Shown: positions 53,233-61,892, numbered from the stretch's first letter. The stretch: 64,000 nt of DNA from Muribaculaceae bacterium (GCA_024400935.1 JAKSLZ010000001.1:34842-98841); one strand, 5' to 3'. The notes: generated from the sequence alone by a model not told the origin. Numbers and translations: made by a program.

Positions 53233-54549
53233 ATGTTTAAACGCAAGATAACAAACATATTAAAAGCTTGGAAAGAAGACCCAAACAAAAATCCCATCAT
53301 AGTGAAAGGATGCCGACAGTGCGGAAAGACTTTCTCTGTAAAGGATTTTGCATATAAAAACTACAAGAATGTTGTTTATATGGACTTCCACGAGCAGCCC
53401 GATCTGTGTGAACTTTTTGCGGGTTCGTTAAGCGTTGATTACCTCACAATGGCAATATCGGCAGCTCTTCCTGATGCTACGTTTGACCCCAAAGAAACTT
53501 GCGTTATTTTTGACGAAATACAGGAATGCCCCAGGGCACGTACTTCGCTCAAATATTTTAAGATTGATGGTCGCTATGATGTGATATGCACGGGTTCTCT
53601 GCTGGGAGTGAGTGGATATAGCTCGACAATGGAATCCATCCCCGTAGGATATGAAACAGTCATTGACATGTATCCCATGGATTTTGAGGAATGGTTATGG
53701 GCCAACGGCATTAAGCAATCAGTTTTTGATTTCCTTAAAAAATCGCTTGTAGATGAAATACCCGTCGCTACCGCAATACACAACAGAATGCGGCAGTTGC
53801 TTCTGGAATACATAATAGTGGGCGGCATGCCACGAGTGGTGAGCACTTTCCTTGACACACATGACGTGAACAAGATGATTGCTGTGCAGCGTGGCATCGT
53901 GGACGATTACAAGAGTGACATGATCAAGTATGCTCGTCCCGAAGACCGCTCACGCATCAGGGAATGTTTTGACTCCATTCCTCGTCAGCTGGCACGCGAT
54001 AATAAAAAGTTCACCTACTCGGTGGTGAGAAAAGGCGGCCGCAGTAAGGAATATATGGGGTGTCTTCAGTGGATAGAGGATGCTGGCATCGTGAGACGAT
54101 GTCGCAATCTCATGATCACAGAGCTGCCGCTGGGAGGCAACGCATTGCAAGACAGTTTTAAGATTTATATGACCGACACCGGGTTGTTTGTGAGCATGCT
54201 TGACGATGGCACACAATCGGATATCTTACAAGGCCGTCTCAATGGCTATAAAGGAGCAATATATGAAAACCTGCTTGCCGACATACTTGGAAAGATGGGG
54301 CGCAAGTTATATTATTTCCAAAAGACAGATAGTCTTGAAATTGACTTTGTAATGAGATATAAGGGCGAGTGCACTCCGGTAGAGTGCAAGGCAAGGACGG
54401 GTAATGCCAAGTCTATGCGCACATTGCTCAATCATCCCGAGAAGTACCATGTGTATAATGCCATCAAGCTGGGCGACTACAATGTGGGACGTGACGGATC
54501 ACTGCTCACGCTTCCATTCTACATGGCATTCCTCCTCACCGAGGTGTAA
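53233..54549 (+). CDS. AAA ATPase with DUF4143 C-terminal nuclease-like domain (locus B)
   Basis: A 438-residue soluble protein. The N-terminal AAA_14-type ATPase has Walker A GCRQCGKT (26-33), Walker B CVIFDEIQEC (90-99) and sensor ICTGSLLGVSGY; the central DPSMD-like winged region has EYIIVGGMPRVVSTF; the DUF4143 end contains LEIDFVMRYKGECTPVECKA, a D...E-x-K pattern like PD-(D/E)xK nucleases. The family is very common in Bacteroidetes and its function is unknown (ATP-driven nucleic-acid or toxin-like roles have been proposed in general terms). Notable for the 33-base repeats just upstream. Confidence 0.9.
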   Translation: MFKRKITNILKAWKEDPNKNPIIVKGCRQCGKTFSVKDFAYKNYKNVVYMDFHEQPDLCELFAGSLSVDYLTMAISAALPDATFDPKETCVIFDEIQECPRARTSLKYFKIDGRYDVICTGSLLGVSGYSSTMESIPVGYETVIDMYPMDFEEWLWANGIKQSVFDFLKKSLVDEIPVATAIHNRMRQLLLEYIIVGGMPRVVSTFLDTHDVNKMIAVQRGIVDDYKSDMIKYARPEDRSRIRECFDSIPRQLARDNKKFTYSVVRKGGRSKEYMGCLQWIEDAGIVRRCRNLMITELPLGGNALQDSFKIYMTDTGLFVSMLDDGTQSDILQGRLNGYKGAIYENLLADILGKMGRKLYYFQKTDSLEIDFVMRYKGECTPVECKARTGNAKSMRTLLNHPEKYHVYNAIKLGDYNVGRDGSLLTLPFYMAFLLTEV

Positions 54550-54556
54550 TACCCTC

Positions 54557-54746
54557 GTTTATTTTTCCAGAACAAGGATTTTATACCTTTGTGTGGAAAA
54601 TAAAAGAATATTTTATGGCTATTTTATTACCGTAAACAATGGTAAATAATCCATATTTTCATCCAAAAATCAACAAAAAACGTGTTTTATTTTTCCCTAA
54701 CAGAGGGTTTTTATACCTTTGTGGAAAAATAAAAGCATATTTTATG
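54557..54746 (+). repeat. Duplicated promoter segment upstream of rdgB
   Basis: 54557-54616 and 54684-54746 are near-identical (TTTATTTTTCC, TTTTATACCTTTGTG, GGAAAA, ATAAAAG, ATATTTTATG). Each has a TACCTTTG -7 element (54584-54591 and 54714-54721). The first copy leads into a six-codon frame (MAILLP and stop, 54615-54635), the second into rdgB. Confidence 0.85.
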
Positions 54747-54748
54747 AT

Positions 54749-55333
54749 ATGAAGAAGATTGTTTTTGCTACTAACAATGCACACAAGCTGCAGGAACTGA
54801 GGCAGATTGTGGGTGAGGATTTTGAAATCTTGTCGCTGGCCGATATAGGATGCACCGACGATATCCCCGAGACTGCCGATACGCTCGACGGCAATGCGCT
54901 CATGAAGGCGCAATACATCAAGGAACACTATGGCATGGACTGCTTCAGCGACGACACCGGCCTGGAGATTGATGCCCTGGGCGGTGAGCCGGGCGTCTAC
55001 TCGGCCCGCTATGGCGGTGTGGCACACGACAGCGAGCGCAACATGGACAAGGTGCTCATGAAGCTGCAGGGCGTCACTGACCGCTCGGCACGCTTCCGCA
55101 CAGTCATTGCACTCATCGAGGGCGACAAGGTCACCAAGTTTGAGGGTAAGGTAGAGGGACGCATCCTCACCGAGCGCCACGGCGATGAGGGATTTGGCTA
55201 CGACCCCATCTTTGCACCCGTCGAGGCCGACGGACGCTCCTTTGCCCAGATGACTGCCCAGGAGAAGAATGCCATCTCTCACCGCGGCCGCGCCACCGCA
55301 GCCCTGGTGAAGCACCTCACAAGGGATAAGTGA
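54749..55333 (+). CDS. rdgB: Non-canonical purine NTP pyrophosphatase (RdgB/HAM1)
   Basis: A 194-residue enzyme hydrolysing ITP, dITP and XTP to the monophosphates, keeping deaminated purines out of nucleic acids. Start at ATG 54749 (MKKIVFATNNAHKLQELRQI, the T/SxNxxK substrate motif); the longer frame from 54719 runs into the promoter. Further motifs: SDDTGLEIDALGGEPGVYSA and GDEGFGYDPIFAPVEADGRS, then AISHRGRA. A short ATG-ATA-TGA overlaps the true start. A strong terminator follows. Confidence 0.96.
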   Translation: MKKIVFATNNAHKLQELRQIVGEDFEILSLADIGCTDDIPETADTLDGNALMKAQYIKEHYGMDCFSDDTGLEIDALGGEPGVYSARYGGVAHDSERNMDKVLMKLQGVTDRSARFRTVIALIEGDKVTKFEGKVEGRILTERHGDEGFGYDPIFAPVEADGRSFAQMTAQEKNAISHRGRATAALVKHLTRDK

Positions 55334-55359
55334 GCCTGGGTCTTGTGGCATAAAATTAA

Positions 55360-55398
55360 AAAACTCCCGCATCACCATCGTGATTGCGGGAGTTTTTG
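55360..55398 (+). terminator. Terminator after rdgB
   Basis: AAAACTCCCGCA (55360-55371) pairs with TGCGGGAGTTTT (55385-55396), with inner TCAC/GTGA pairs and a T run. Between 55399 and 55505 nothing else is seen. Confidence 0.88.
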
Positions 55399-55505
55399 TT
55401 GCGTTACTTGTTGTTCTGTATGATTTTTAGAGCCGCACACATCCTCGCTCACGGTTACTGAGACCGTGAGACAAACGGGGGAGAGCTTAACCAGCCGTCA
55501 CCCTT

Positions 55506-55904
55506 TTAGAACAGCGGGTCGCTGCCTCCGCGGTTGTAGGTGTCGTCATCGTCACCCCATCCTCCGCGGTTGTCATTATCGTAGGGGTCGTCCCCTCCGC
55601 CAAATATGCCCTCTGAACGGCTCTGCACTGACTCGCTCTGGCGAGCTGATTCAATGGCCTGCAGGGTTTTCTTGCTGCGTGCTTCAGACTCAGCATTTGC
55701 ATTGCGAGCAGCCTGGTTGCGAGCAGCCTCGCTGGCACGCATCATCTCGTCGGCACGCTCGGCTTCTTGGGCCGATGGACCGTAGTTAACGGCCTCGCTG
55801 GGGCTTATGGCCTTGCGTGAACGCGAGCGCGGACCATTGTCGCATGATGACACAGCCATCACGACAAAGAAACATAATAGGCAGTAAATAAGGTTTTTCT
55901 TCAT
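55506..55904 (-). CDS. Small lipoprotein with helical and Asp/Gly-rich tail
   Basis: A 132-residue predicted lipoprotein: MKKNLIYCLLCFFVVMAVSS with lipobox VSSC. Then an Ala/Glu/Arg-rich helical stretch (residues 42-95) and a low-complexity tail with FGGGDDPYDNDNRGG. No recognised domain. Function unknown; separated from the next minus-strand gene by a terminator hairpin. Confidence 0.75.
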   Translation of the reverse strand: MKKNLIYCLLCFFVVMAVSSCDNGPRSRSRKAISPSEAVNYGPSAQEAERADEMMRASEAARNQAARNANAESEARSKKTLQAIESARQSESVQSRSEGIFGGGDDPYDNDNRGGWGDDDDTYNRGGSDPLF

Positions 55905-55933
55905 ACAGATAAATAAGTTGCTATTAAGTTAAT

Positions 55934-55973
55934 GTGGGTTCTCTCAAAATAACCTCGATATAATAGAACCCAC
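55934..55973 (-). terminator. Hairpin after the coiled-coil protein gene
   Basis: GTGGGTTCT (55934-55942) with AGAACCCAC (55965-55973), nine perfect pairs; same stem as the terminator at 20288. Confidence 0.6.
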
Positions 55974-55980
55974 CTAAATA

Positions 55981-56712
55981 TTAAAACTCACTAGTATAGA
56001 GCAAATCGATGGTTTCCTCAAAGCGGTGTGAGTTATTGAGGCCCGCCGATACTTGTTGCATCAGGTTCTCCATCACCTTGTCAAGGTAAGGTATCGAGGG
56101 ATTCTTGGTGCTGTTGTCATAGATTTTCCAGTAGCTCACGCCTTTGAGGCCCTTCATGAACTTCTTGTAGACGTCACTTTTTGAATCCTGCATTGCCCAG
56201 CCAGTCTCGGCAAGGATAATCTTTTGCTTCTCGAGAAACTCGCGCAGCTCCTTGGTATACTTGCCGTAATTCTCAACGAGCGATTTCTTCTTGAGCACGT
56301 CTTTGGTCTCCATGCCTTCAAAGCTCTTGAGCGCGTCTTCTACGTCACGCTTGTTGTAGGGATTGTCGAGCACGTCGGCTATTTCCTGTTCAAACACCAG
56401 GTTATCGCGGTTCTCATAGTGAGACTTGCGGGTCTTAGTGGCAAGCTTGATGCCGTTCTCGTGATTCTTCTTGAGTTTTTCAAGTGCCGAGATGTCTTCC
56501 TTGACCTGCTTGCTCACCTTGTTAAGACTGTCAAGACGACCCTTGAGCACAGCGATTTGTGACTCAAGATCCTTGATAGAGTCCTGTTTACCTTCTACTA
56601 CTTTCTCCTGATACTTGATGTTCTGTTCAATCTCGCGTACCGAGTTCTGTGCTGATGCGGTCACTGCAACAAAGGCTATTACCGCAAGTGCGATTGCTTT
56701 TACTTTGTTCAT
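55981..56712 (-). CDS. Secreted coiled-coil protein
   Basis: A 243-residue protein with signal peptide MNKVKAIALAVIAFVAVTASA, a long coiled coil (REIEQNIKYQEKVVEGKQDS, IKDLESQIAVLKGRLDSLNK; residues 24-80) and a C-terminal half with WAMQDSKSDVYKKFMKGLKG. No recognised domain. Only two bases separate it from the TPR-TonB_C gene, so they are co-transcribed and probably act together in the periplasm. Confidence 0.8.
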   Translation of the reverse strand: MNKVKAIALAVIAFVAVTASAQNSVREIEQNIKYQEKVVEGKQDSIKDLESQIAVLKGRLDSLNKVSKQVKEDISALEKLKKNHENGIKLATKTRKSHYENRDNLVFEQEIADVLDNPYNKRDVEDALKSFEGMETKDVLKKKSLVENYGKYTKELREFLEKQKIILAETGWAMQDSKSDVYKKFMKGLKGVSYWKIYDNSTKNPSIPYLDKVMENLMQQVSAGLNNSHRFEETIDLLYTSEF

Positions 56713-56714
56713 TG

Positions 56715-57629
56715 TTATTTGTTTATTCTAAATTTTACTTGGATTTGCACAGTGGAGCTCACGGGAGTACCCTTGATTGAGCCAGGCGAGAACTTGGGCA
56801 TAGAACGGCACACCCTCAGTGCTTCCTTATCAAGGTCAGGATCCACTGACTCAATCACCTTGGCATCAGTCATTTTGCCCTTTGTATCAATAGAGCATTC
56901 AACAATTACGTTGCCCTCAATACCCGATTTCTTGGCCTTCTTGGGATATTTGATTTTTTTAGCTATAAACTGCTTCATAGCGTTGAATCCACCAGGGAAC
57001 TCGGGCATCACAGCTTCGTCGCTAGCAACGACATCACGTATCTCTACCACTTCGTTTTCATTATTATCACTGTCTTCGATAATACTTTTGCACAATTTCA
57101 CCATAGCCTGTGCACGCTCCTTATCTTCCTGTTCAGAACTGAGAGTGAGCGCTTTGTCGGCATCAGTGAGGGCTTCATTATACTTGTGCATCTTAAAGCA
57201 AATCACTGAGCGCTCCACAAGGTAGTGTGCATCGTCGGGAACCAGCTCGCAGGCAGTGTTCATGTAGTCAAAAGCTTTGTTGAGGTCTTTGTTCTCTAAA
57301 TAAGCTTCGCTCAACTCACTGCACACCCAAGCCTTGAAGATGGGATCGGCATCGTCGTCCATCATCTTTATCGACTTGGAAAGATAATTGATACCGCTTT
57401 TAAGATCGCCCTGTTCGGCCTTGATTGACCCAATGAAGGCGTTGGCCTCCATGACGCGGTCGTTCTCCTTGATTGCGGCATTAAATAAATCGACGGCATT
57501 GTTCCAGTCCTGGCTCTCATAACACTTGTAAGCACGGTCAAAGTTAGCCTCTTTCTTGGCAGATGCTGCCGTTACTGTCATAAAGAAGGTAACGGCAACG
57601 AGCATTAAAGCAATAATTCTATATTTCAT
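56715..57629 (-). CDS. Periplasmic TPR protein with TonB C-terminal domain
   Basis: A 304-residue protein: signal peptide (MKYRIIALMLVAVTFFMTVT), three to four TPR-like repeats (FDRAYKCYESQDWNNAVDLF, AFDYMNTACELVPDDAHYLV, NEALTDADKALTLSSEQEDK; residues 28-185), then a TonB_C domain (PEFPGGFNAMKQFIAKKIKY, GIEGNVIVECSIDTKGKMTD, ALRVCRSMPKFSPG). Unlike true TonB it lacks an uncleaved anchor and a Pro-rich spacer, so it more likely has a scaffolding or signalling role than energy transduction. Confidence 0.87.
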   Translation of the reverse strand: MKYRIIALMLVAVTFFMTVTAASAKKEANFDRAYKCYESQDWNNAVDLFNAAIKENDRVMEANAFIGSIKAEQGDLKSGINYLSKSIKMMDDDADPIFKAWVCSELSEAYLENKDLNKAFDYMNTACELVPDDAHYLVERSVICFKMHKYNEALTDADKALTLSSEQEDKERAQAMVKLCKSIIEDSDNNENEVVEIRDVVASDEAVMPEFPGGFNAMKQFIAKKIKYPKKAKKSGIEGNVIVECSIDTKGKMTDAKVIESVDPDLDKEALRVCRSMPKFSPGSIKGTPVSSTVQIQVKFRINK

Positions 57630-57659
57630 AATTACTAGTTTTTAAATGGACTATATTAA

Positions 57660-57929
57660 TTACTTCTTCTTGAAATAGTCGTTGTAAACCTTTATGGTCG
57701 AAATAATTACGCTCGATGTTGTGGTGAGCACATTAGTGATGATGAGTGGCCAGTTATTGATGAGCATACCCTGTATGGCAAAACCCAGCGATCCTAATCC
57801 CATGAGCAGGAATGTAGACATGGCGATGCCATCGGTGTTGCGTGTGCGCATTGTATGTAATGCCTGAGGCATGTATCCCAAAACCATTGCCACGCTTGCA
57901 ATATATCCAATAATGTTAGCTATATCCAT
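57660..57929 (-). CDS. SemiSWEET-type transporter
   Basis: An 89-residue, three-helix protein of the SemiSWEET/PQ-loop family, working as a dimer to pass small sugars. The first helix carries GYMPQALHTMRTRNTDG (PQ motif), followed by STFLLMGLGSLGFAIQG and LIITNVLTTTSSVIISTI. Length is typical. A -7 element lies about 50 bases upstream; the TPR-TonB_C gene follows 30 bases downstream. Confidence 0.9.
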   Translation of the reverse strand: MDIANIIGYIASVAMVLGYMPQALHTMRTRNTDGIAMSTFLLMGLGSLGFAIQGMLINNWPLIITNVLTTTSSVIISTIKVYNDYFKKK

Positions 57930-57978
57930 TGATGTTGTTTATGAATTATTTTAGGTTAAACGTTTATTTATAATCTTG

Positions 57979-57986
57979 CAAAGATA
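57979..57986 (-). promoter_or_regulatory. -7 element of the SemiSWEET operon
   Basis: TATCTTTG on the minus strand (57986-57979), about 50 bases before the SemiSWEET ATG. Confidence 0.55.
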
Positions 57987-58122
57987 ATGTTTTTTTATTA
58001 AAAATAAAAACCTAGACCCAAAAACTTATTATTATAAGGCTCGGGGGGGATAAAATGAGGAATGGGAGGGAATTTTCGGTAGGCGGTGCCTACCGAGACT
58101 CAACTCCATCTCAACTCCATCT

Positions 58123-59037
58123 TCATTGCTTGTTGCGAGGATGGTGGTTTAGTATCTCGTCGCGCAGGTGACTGCGGTCGATGTGCATGTAAATCTCGGT
58201 GGTGGCAATGCTCTCGTGGCCCAGCATCTGCTGGATGGCACGCAGGTTGGCCCCACCCTCGAGCAGATGGGTGGCAAAGCTGTGACGCAGCGTGTGGGGC
58301 GACACGGTCTTGCGCACTCCGGCAAGCTCACACAGGTTCTTAATGACAATGAACACCATCTGGCGCGACAGTGCGGCACCACGGCGATTCAAGAACAGCA
58401 CATCGTGGTTGCCGGGCTTCACCACCATGTGGCAGCGCACCTCCTTGAGATACTGGTCTATGTAGTGCAGTGCCACGGGCGAAATGGGCACCAGGCGCTG
58501 CTTGTCGCCCTTGCCATGCACGATGACATATTCCTCGTCTACATAGATGCACGACATCCTCAGTCCCACCAGCTCGCTCACACGCAGCCCGCAGCCATAC
58601 ATCGTCTCAATGATGGCACGGTTGCGCATTCCCTCGGGCGTGCTCATGTCGATGCAGTCGACCATAGCGTCAATCTCCTCGAGCGTGAGCACATCGGGCA
58701 GATGCCTTCCCAGCTTGGGTGCTTCGAGCAAGCGCGTGGGGTTGCGCTCGATGTATCCCTCCATCTTGAGGAACTTGTAGAACGACTTGATGCCCGAGAT
58801 GATGCGAGCCTGCGATCGCGGCTGTATGCCCAGGTCCTTGAGCGTGCACACAAACTGCTCCAGGTCGGCCTCCACGGCAGTGTCTACCGCCTTGCCCGCC
58901 TGCAGCACATAGGCCGTGAGGTGCTCCACATCGCGCACATAGGCCGCCGCAGTGTTCTGCGACAATCCCTTCTCCACGCGCAGGTAAACCTCAAACCGCC
59001 GCTTCACGTCTCCTATGTCCTCAATAGTCCGTGCCAT
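58123..59037 (-). CDS. xerD: Tyrosine recombinase XerD
   Basis: A 304-residue recombinase resolving chromosome dimers at dif. N-terminal SAM-like core-binding domain (FEVYLRVEKGLSQNTAAAYV); catalytic residues in GCGLRVSELVGL (Arg), HTLRHSFATHLLEGGANLRA (His-x-x-Arg), MLGHES (His) and EIYMHIDR (Tyr nucleophile). Length and continuous similarity to housekeeping Xer proteins, and no phage or transposon genes beside it, argue against an element integrase. XerC versus XerD cannot be settled fully from sequence. Confidence 0.92.
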   Translation of the reverse strand: MARTIEDIGDVKRRFEVYLRVEKGLSQNTAAAYVRDVEHLTAYVLQAGKAVDTAVEADLEQFVCTLKDLGIQPRSQARIISGIKSFYKFLKMEGYIERNPTRLLEAPKLGRHLPDVLTLEEIDAMVDCIDMSTPEGMRNRAIIETMYGCGLRVSELVGLRMSCIYVDEEYVIVHGKGDKQRLVPISPVALHYIDQYLKEVRCHMVVKPGNHDVLFLNRRGAALSRQMVFIVIKNLCELAGVRKTVSPHTLRHSFATHLLEGGANLRAIQQMLGHESIATTEIYMHIDRSHLRDEILNHHPRNKQ

Positions 59038-59117
59038 GATTTTTTAATTGTTACTAAATAAAGGACACATTAGCACATGCCTTATTTATAATATATAACA
59101 CATTGATTTTAGGGGTG

Positions 59118-59125
59118 CAAAGATA
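59118..59125 (-). promoter_or_regulatory. -7 element of xerD
   Basis: TATCTTTG on the minus strand (59125-59118), about 80 bases before the xerD ATG. Confidence 0.55.
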
Positions 59126-59202
59126 TGTTATATTCTTCAAATATAGAAATTAATTAAGCACATTTTGCACCAAATCGAGCTTTTTTCGACTGAGCCATTT
59201 TT

Positions 59203-59489
59203 GGGATCAGCGGATAATTCTGGTTGGTGTCACGTCGTGACCATCCCATCGGGATGGAATACGGTAGCCAGCCATGAAGGCCTGCAAATGCAGGACGATA
59301 TGGCTGGAAGAAAGGTAACATAAACAGACCATGCCTTTAGGTATGGGATAAATCACGTGTGGTGAAGTGCGACCCCTTCGAGGTCGGGTCGTGGGGTGCT
59401 CATTGTCTCCGACGGCCTGCGGCCATCGGTTACGATGCAATGTGACGACTCCGTCGTCATGTTACCAACCGGAAAAATCCGCTGATCCC
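59203..59489. mobile_element. Multi-hairpin element with 25-base terminal inverted repeats
   Basis: Arms 59203-59227 and 59465-59489 (GGGATCAGCGGAT...GGTTGG inverted, 22 of 25 matching) enclose a series of hairpins: GTCAC/GTGAC, CCATCCC/GGGATGG, CCAGCCAT/ATGGCTGG around CCTGCA/TGCAGG, CCATGCC/GGTATGG, GACC/GGTC, CCGACGGCC/GGCCATCGG, and TGACGAC/GTCGTCA. No convincing gene. MITE or structured RNA; I do not recognise it. Confidence 0.7.
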
Positions 59490-60186
59490 ATTTTTGCATT
59501 ACATATAAATTTTGCGTAAAAAAATGGGGGCATACCGTTGTGGCGGAATGCCCTCATACTGTCGTGTAATCCAGATTTTACATTCACATGCGACCTCTCG
59601 ACCCAACGACTTAGGGAAATTTAGACTAAATGATTTTTTTCTTTATTACAAGCTTGTATGCTTGTATTATGAAAGAGTTCACACGCTTTTTCTGTTGCAA
59701 ATGTAGTAAAAGTATTTGAACCTGCAAAAAAATTTTTGCATTGTTTTGAAAAAAAATCATTTTTGTTCAAATACATGTTTTACAACATATTTATAGAGCA
59801 AAAAAATTGATTGTCTCACGACAACCAATCCAAATTAACCTTAAATTTAATACCATGAAAAACACGTTGCAAAGATACGGTTTTATTTGATTAAGTCAAT
59901 ACCGCACCCTGTTTAACCGTGTTTTATTATGTTTTTTTAAGAACATATCTACTACTACGTAACTATACAGCAATAGGACTATCTCGTGCAAATCTCGCTC
60001 TAACTGACAGAAATTAAAAGAAATTTGAAGAAATTTTTTTACTTCGTATTCTTATTCAGACTAAAAGAACATAAAAGACACGAATTTTAATTTTAATTTC
60101 TTTAAATTTCTGTAAGTTTTAAGCCTGGTTTTGCCCATTGGACCCCATTGGTGTATAGTTACTACTACTACCGGGCAACTCTCGCG
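59490..60186. other. Intergenic region with degenerate repeats, no supported gene
   Basis: AT-rich. It holds an 11-codon frame (MKNTLQRYGFI, 59854-59889) that overlaps a minus-strand TATCTTTG-type promoter element, an inverted repeat AACTGACAGAAATT.AAAGAAATT (60001-60024 with 60097-60121) related to the repeat at 2394, and CCCCATTGGTGTATAG (about 60143) shared with 3336. Confidence 0.5.
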
Positions 60187-61557
60187 TCAGTGTGCCAGGC
60201 GCTGCTGCGTCAAGAGGCGGTTGATGTGTCGGAACTCGATGGCGATGAGCACTGCCGAAACCACCGTTGCGGCAAAGTCACTGAGAGGGAACGACACCCA
60301 CACGCCGTCAAGGTTCCACCAGCGCGGAAAGATGAACAGCATGGGCAGCAAGAAGAACACCTGCCTTGTGAGGCTCATGAGCACCGATTTGCCTGCAGCG
60401 CCTATGGCCTGGAAGAAATTGGTGATCACAATCTGGAAGCCTGCCATCCAGAACATCCAGGTGCTCATGCGCAAGGCGTTCTCGCTCACATCGAGCAGGC
60501 CGGCATCAACGGTAAACATGCGCGAGATGAGACGCGGGCACACCTGACATGCCGCTACGCCCAGCGTGCACACTATGGTGCTCACCAGCGCTGCAAGCCA
60601 GAAGGTGCGCTTGAGACGGTCAAACTTCTTGGCACCGTAGTTGTAGCCCACGATGGGCTGCATGCCCTGACACACGCCTATGACGAATGTAACCTGCAGC
60701 TGTATTATAGTGGTGAAGATGCCTATGGCCGCTACACCGTCGTCGCCACCATATTTATACACCGTGTTGTTGATGAAGGCGTTGACCAGGCAACCTGCCG
60801 TGTTGACGATGCACGGAGCCGAGCCTATGGCCACGATGGGCAGCAACACATCCTTGCGCAGCCTGAAGGTGCCACGCTTGAAGTGTATCATACTCTTGCG
60901 GTTGATGAAATGGGCCACAACAAAGAGCGCGCTCACACCCATCGAGATGTCGGTGGCGATGGCAGCTCCCTTGATGCCCCAGCCCAGCCCAAAGATGAAG
61001 ATAGGGGCAAGGATAACATTGAGGCCGGCACCTATGAACATGGTCACCATGGCCTTGGTGGGATAGCCCGTGGCGCGCATCACGTTGTTAAACGAGTAGC
61101 ACACGTTGATCACGAGCATGCCAGGCAGCAGGTAGAGCATGAAGTCGCGGGCATAGGGCAGCGAAGCATCGCTGGCACCAAAGAGCCTGAGGATAGGGTC
61201 GATGAAGATGCCCAGCATGGCTATGTAGAACGTGGCCAGCAGCAACGTCATCACAAAGCTGTTGCCAAGTATCACCTCAGCCTTGTCGCGGCGCCCCTGG
61301 CCCAGCACGATCGACGACCGTGCCGCGGCACCCACACCGATGAGCACACCGAATGCCGTGCTCACATTCATCACCGGGAAGGTGATGGCGAGGCCCGCAA
61401 TGGCGTCAGGACCAACGCCCTGGCCTATAAAGATGCGGTCGATGATATTGTAGATAGACATCACCACGATGCCCACAACGGCGGGGATGCTGTATTTCCA
61501 TAGGAGTTTCCCCTCGGGCGCAGTGCCCAGTTCATTTAGTCTTTCAATCTTATCCAT
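60187..61557 (-). CDS. MATE family efflux transporter
   Basis: A 456-residue transporter from ATG 61557 (MDKIERLNELGTAPEGKLLW); the longer frame to 61719 lies upstream of the promoter. Twelve hydrophobic helices in two similar halves; marks include IDRIFIGQGVGPDAIAGLAI, GVGAAARSSIVLGQG and GLGWGIKGAAIATDISMGVS. These antiporters use Na+ or H+ to expel cationic drugs or metabolites, or flip lipid-linked intermediates; the substrate is unknown. A TACCTTTG element lies 15 bases upstream of the start. Confidence 0.93.
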   Translation of the reverse strand: MDKIERLNELGTAPEGKLLWKYSIPAVVGIVVMSIYNIIDRIFIGQGVGPDAIAGLAITFPVMNVSTAFGVLIGVGAAARSSIVLGQGRRDKAEVILGNSFVMTLLLATFYIAMLGIFIDPILRLFGASDASLPYARDFMLYLLPGMLVINVCYSFNNVMRATGYPTKAMVTMFIGAGLNVILAPIFIFGLGWGIKGAAIATDISMGVSALFVVAHFINRKSMIHFKRGTFRLRKDVLLPIVAIGSAPCIVNTAGCLVNAFINNTVYKYGGDDGVAAIGIFTTIIQLQVTFVIGVCQGMQPIVGYNYGAKKFDRLKRTFWLAALVSTIVCTLGVAACQVCPRLISRMFTVDAGLLDVSENALRMSTWMFWMAGFQIVITNFFQAIGAAGKSVLMSLTRQVFFLLPMLFIFPRWWNLDGVWVSFPLSDFAATVVSAVLIAIEFRHINRLLTQQRLAH

Positions 61558-61571
61558 AAGTAAATCGACTG

Positions 61572-61579
61572 CAAAGGTA
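61572..61579 (-). promoter_or_regulatory. -7 element of the MATE gene
   Basis: TACCTTTG on the minus strand (61579-61572), 14 bases before the ATG, supporting the shorter start. Confidence 0.65.
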
Positions 61580-61780
61580 CTGCTTTTTGACGAAAAACGA
61601 AAAAAACAAAGATTTTTCCCCCCATCCCCCCACATCCTCGGAGAACTCAGAACTCTCAGAGCCCTCTGCAATTTCCGAGCCCTCCGAGTTCTCCGCGATT
61701 TAAGAGCCCTTAACCTCACCTAAAAAGAAGAAAAGCAAGGATATTAGATGTTTCCAAAAATAGTGAAAACATGTAGTTAA

Positions 61781-61892
61781 TCCTCTAAAAAGTGTATTAA
61801 ATCACGATTTGAACCCTCGAAAAAATGTAACTTTTAGTCAAAACTATCCTCGAAAAAGTGAAAATTTTCTTGGAAATATCATTAAAAAAGTG
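61781..61892 (+). repeat. Four 33-base-period repeats, core AAAAAGTGTA (locus C)
   Basis: The G that closes AAAAAGTG (or AAAAATG) falls at 61794, 61827, 61860 and 61892, intervals 33, 33 and 32. Units read TCCTCTAAAAAGTGTATTAA, CCCTCGAAAAAATGTAAC, TCCTCGAAAAAGTGAAAATT, TCATTAAAAAAGTGTAGT. A weaker fifth copy may lie at 61751-61768. Confidence 0.88.

Noticed and set aside
58123-59037. Tyrosine recombinase as integrase of a mobile element
   Set aside because: Sequence and length fit housekeeping Xer, and no att-like repeats, relaxase, phage or cargo genes accompany it.
59854-59889. An 11-codon frame MKNTLQRYGFI
   Set aside because: It overlaps a minus-strand promoter-like element (TTGCAAAGATA), has no ribosome-binding site and is too short to support as a gene.
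60148-61503. A 451-codon open frame on the plus strand, rich in His
   Set aside because: It is the antisense shadow of the MATE gene, whose family motifs and promoter are clear. Its composition (His/Asp/Ala/Arg) is typical of a reverse-frame reading.
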